From: JAVJSD01 sp040219575
Lineage (GTDB): Bacteria; Planctomycetota; Planctomycetia; Pirellulales; Pirellulaceae
DNA length: 64,000 nt
Reading direction: 5' to 3'
Assembly (NCBI GenBank): GCA_040219575.1
Contig: JAVJSD010000004.1
Span: 19,264 to 83,263, forward strand
Shown: positions 62,372-64,000 of the stretch, piece by piece
Numbering within the stretch: position 1 is the first letter of the stretch
How the letters are laid out: every line of letters starts with the position of its first letter
Notes under the pieces: model-generated
Seen by the model: only the letters and a program-made list of their open reading frames with translations
Told to the model about the DNA's origin: nothing
Database searches by the model: none
Program-made: the position numbers and the translations under genes

Positions 62372-63528
62372 CGGCGCGGCTTCCGTTTCACCTTCCCACG
62401 ACCACGAGCGACCGGCTTGTTCTTGGAGTTGCCGCCGCGCGACTTCTTCGCGGGGCGCTTCTTGGCGGCTCCTTCTCCGCGACCCTCACCGGCGGTGGGT
62501 GGATCGTAGTCGATCACCAAACCCGTGCTGGGTGCTTTGGATTTCGCCGGCTTGCCCCTGGGCGGCCTCTGCTTGGCGGCCTTGTCCTTGGCGGAGAACT
62601 TCTTGCCGCCGCCCGCTTTCGTGCCGCTCGGTTTGCCTCCGCTGCGCTGTTTTGTTTCGCCGCGCTGTTTCGTTTCGCCGCGCTGTTTCGTTTCGCTCGT
62701 GCCCGCGCGTTTTTTCGCGCGGCGCTTCATGCCGGAGCGCGACGGCCTGTCCTCGGCTCCCGGTTCGGCGGCCGTTTTGAGACGGCGCAATTCCTGCGAG
62801 GTCAGCGGTCGATGAGCGCCCAGCGGCAATTCGCCCAGCCGGATCGGTCCGATGGCGATCCGCTTCAGCCGCAGCACCTTGTGTCCGACGCGGGCCATCA
62901 CCCGGCGAATCTCGCGGTTCTTGCCCTCGGCCAGCACGATCTCCAGCACCGTGCTCTGCTTGAGCTTGTGCTTGATGCGGACTTCCTTGACGCGGACGAA
63001 TCCCTCGGCCAGGTGAATGCCCTTGCGCAGCGCGTCCAGGTCTTCGCCAAGCGGCATTCCAGCCACCTGCACGTGATAGATCTTGTCGACGCCGTAACGC
63101 GGATGCGCCAGGTTGTTGGCGAGCGCGCCGTCGTTGGTCACCAGGATCAAACCCTCGCTCGACATGTCGAGTCGGCCGACCGTGAACAGACGCTCCTTGC
63201 TGGCGATCAGGTCGACCACCCGCGGACGTCCCGAGGGATCGCGATTCGTCGAGACCACGCCGGGCGGCTTGTTGAGGGCGAAATACAGCGGCTTGCTGCG
63301 CTTCAGCGGTTCGCCGTCGACTCGGATTTCCTGCCGCGCCGGATCGACCCGGGTGCCGAGTTCGGTGACCAGGCGGCGGTCGATCTCCACGCGGCCGTCG
63401 GTGATCAACTCCTCGCACTGGCGGCGGCTTCCCAGGCCGGCCGACGCCAACACCTTCTGCAAACGCTCGCCCGCTTCGGCGCGAGCGGAGGTGGCGGCGG
63501 TGCTTGACTTGCGGGAGCGCGAGGGCAT
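62368..63528 (-). CDS. rRNA pseudouridine synthase (RsuA/RluB family) with basic tail
   Basis: This 386-aa protein has an S4 RNA-binding domain (ERLQKVLASAGLGSRRQCEELITDGRVEIDRRLV) and the RsuA/RluB/E/F catalytic core: LYFALNKPPGVVSTNRDPSGRPRVVDL, GRLDMSSEGLILVTNDGALANNLAHP with the catalytic Asp, and AEGKNREIRRVMARVGHKVLRLKRIAIGPI. The last 130 residues form a Lys/Arg/Gly-rich extension with three tandem copies of ETKQRG (18-bp DNA repeat around 62645-62696), absent from typical enzymes of about 240-290 aa; it may add RNA affinity. The ATG at 63528 begins MPSRSRKSS. It heads the coupled cluster rsuA/rluB-like - pyrK - GyrI-like - rlmM-like. Confidence 0.92.
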   Translation of the reverse strand: MPSRSRKSSTAATSARAEAGERLQKVLASAGLGSRRQCEELITDGRVEIDRRLVTELGTRVDPARQEIRVDGEPLKRSKPLYFALNKPPGVVSTNRDPSGRPRVVDLIASKERLFTVGRLDMSSEGLILVTNDGALANNLAHPRYGVDKIYHVQVAGMPLGEDLDALRKGIHLAEGFVRVKEVRIKHKLKQSTVLEIVLAEGKNREIRRVMARVGHKVLRLKRIAIGPIRLGELPLGAHRPLTSQELRRLKTAAEPGAEDRPSRSGMKRRAKKRAGTSETKQRGETKQRGETKQRSGGKPSGTKAGGGKKFSAKDKAAKQRPPRGKPAKSKAPSTGLVIDYDPPTAGEGRGEGAAKKRPAKKSRGGNSKNKPVARGRGKVKRKPRR

Positions 63529-63735
63529 GGCGGAGACGGGCGGGGTAGAGGGTGAACGCAGAGCGGCGTTTCGACGTTCATCATACACCTGATGTGGAAG
63601 GCGGCCTATGGGCGGACGGCGAGGGTAGTGGGCCGGTTTCAGTGACTCGTTCGGTCCTGTTCTGGAGATCGCGTCGCTGGGCGAATGAGGCGACCGCCGC
63701 GTGAATCGGGCCGCATCCAAAGGCGGTTCATCGCG
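63529..63735. other. Upstream region of the pseudouridine synthase gene
   Basis: These 207 bp precede the pseudouridine synthase gene and hold no gene; a small palindrome (tcatacacctgatg near 63579) is present but no clear promoter can be named. The repeat element at 63736 follows. Confidence 0.35.
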
Positions 63736-64000
63736 TTTTCCGCCGCAGGCGGTGTTAGCCCCGGCGTTTACGCCGGGGTGAATCGATTCGAGACCACTGG
63801 GCCAGAGGGCCGTTTACGGTCCTTCTGACCTCTCTGGCTTTAGCCCTCGGTGACAGGCGACACCTTGCCTCGCTCGAAGGGCTGAAGCCCGCATGACCGG
63901 GTAAGGGCCGTGAACGGCCCTGAGGCGGAGAAGCGCCGGTGACTCGCAAGCCCGGCGTGAACGCCGGGCCTAACACCGCCTTCGGCGGAAAAGGGCCGTG
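63736..64000. repeat. Inverted-terminal-repeat element rich in palindromes, runs to window edge
   Basis: The left end (63736-63779, starting ttttccgccgcaggcggtgt) and the right end (63951-63992, ending cttcggcggaaaa) are imperfect inverted copies of about 42 bp, each built of two hairpins (ccgccgcaggcgg; ccccggcgtttacgccgggg). Between them are further palindromes (agggccgtgaacggccct at 63904-63921; gaagggctgaagccc near 63878). No coding capacity is seen. The final bases (aaaagggccgtg) suggest that related units continue beyond the window. Confidence 0.75.

Overview
The window is a GC-rich (roughly 65 %) bacterial chromosome segment that almost certainly comes from the phylum Planctomycetota, probably a Pirellulales-like lineage. 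The basis is its gene content: a large protein with planctomycete cytochrome-c/PSD1 (DUF1549/DUF1553) domains followed by a DUF1501 TAT-signal protein, a GSDH propeller protein carrying the Pirellula/Verrucomicrobium-type C-terminal heme domain, two exported sulfatases, a TIGR03067-type lipoprotein, a TIGR03546/TIGR03545 pair, and N-terminal domains otherwise typical of planctomycete kinases. No plasmid, phage or rRNA feature is visible. High GC produces very long antisense shadow frames, which are left out.

Layout. 0.1-4.3 kb: pyrD (class 1B), trpS, a multi-zinc-ribbon protein, a tRNA-Ala(CGC) with its own promoter and terminator, and a HAD phosphatase. 4.4-14 kb: a sulfatase, a MarR-RND efflux operon (marR, membrane fusion protein, AcrB-like pump) with a palindromic candidate operator, a 61-bp tandem repeat and a second sulfatase. 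14-24 kb: exported catabolic or unknown proteins (GSDH-heme protein, a 1372-aa exported protein, a 362-aa exported protein, a small Cys/His protein). 24-36 kb: a seven-gene minus-strand operon built around an ExbB/TolQ-ExbD-ExbD motor with a PQQ-type propeller, a family-5 solute-binding-like protein and a c-heme protein; this is the best candidate for an undescribed system. 36-45 kb: a membrane protein, a ceramidase-like enzyme, a TPR protein, the TIGR03546/03545 pair, a lipoprotein and a CBS protein. 45-57 kb: PSD1/DUF1501 genes, a TAT-exported protein, an MFS transporter, two alpha/beta hydrolases and a CBS protein. 57-63.5 kb: a SEC-C/TPR protein and a coupled operon rsuA/rluB-like - pyrK - GyrI-like - rlmM-like.

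The intergenic spaces are unusually rich in dispersed palindromic or MITE-like repeats: a 36-bp perfect inverted pair, a two-copy element whose 111-bp core lies in opposite orientations in the two copies, an array of four GTGA/TCAC-loop hairpins, a 61-bp tandem array that runs into a coding sequence, and an inverted-terminal-repeat element at the right edge.

Links between genes: PyrD (left end) and PyrK (right end) are the two subunits of the NAD-linked class 1B dihydroorotate dehydrogenase but are encoded about 61 kb apart. The efflux genes sit under a MarR regulator. The sulfatases, ceramidase-like enzyme, GSDH-heme protein and PSD1/DUF1501 pair fit the polysaccharide- and polymer-degrading lifestyle known for planctomycetes. 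Functional calls were made by reading motifs only; no database search was possible.
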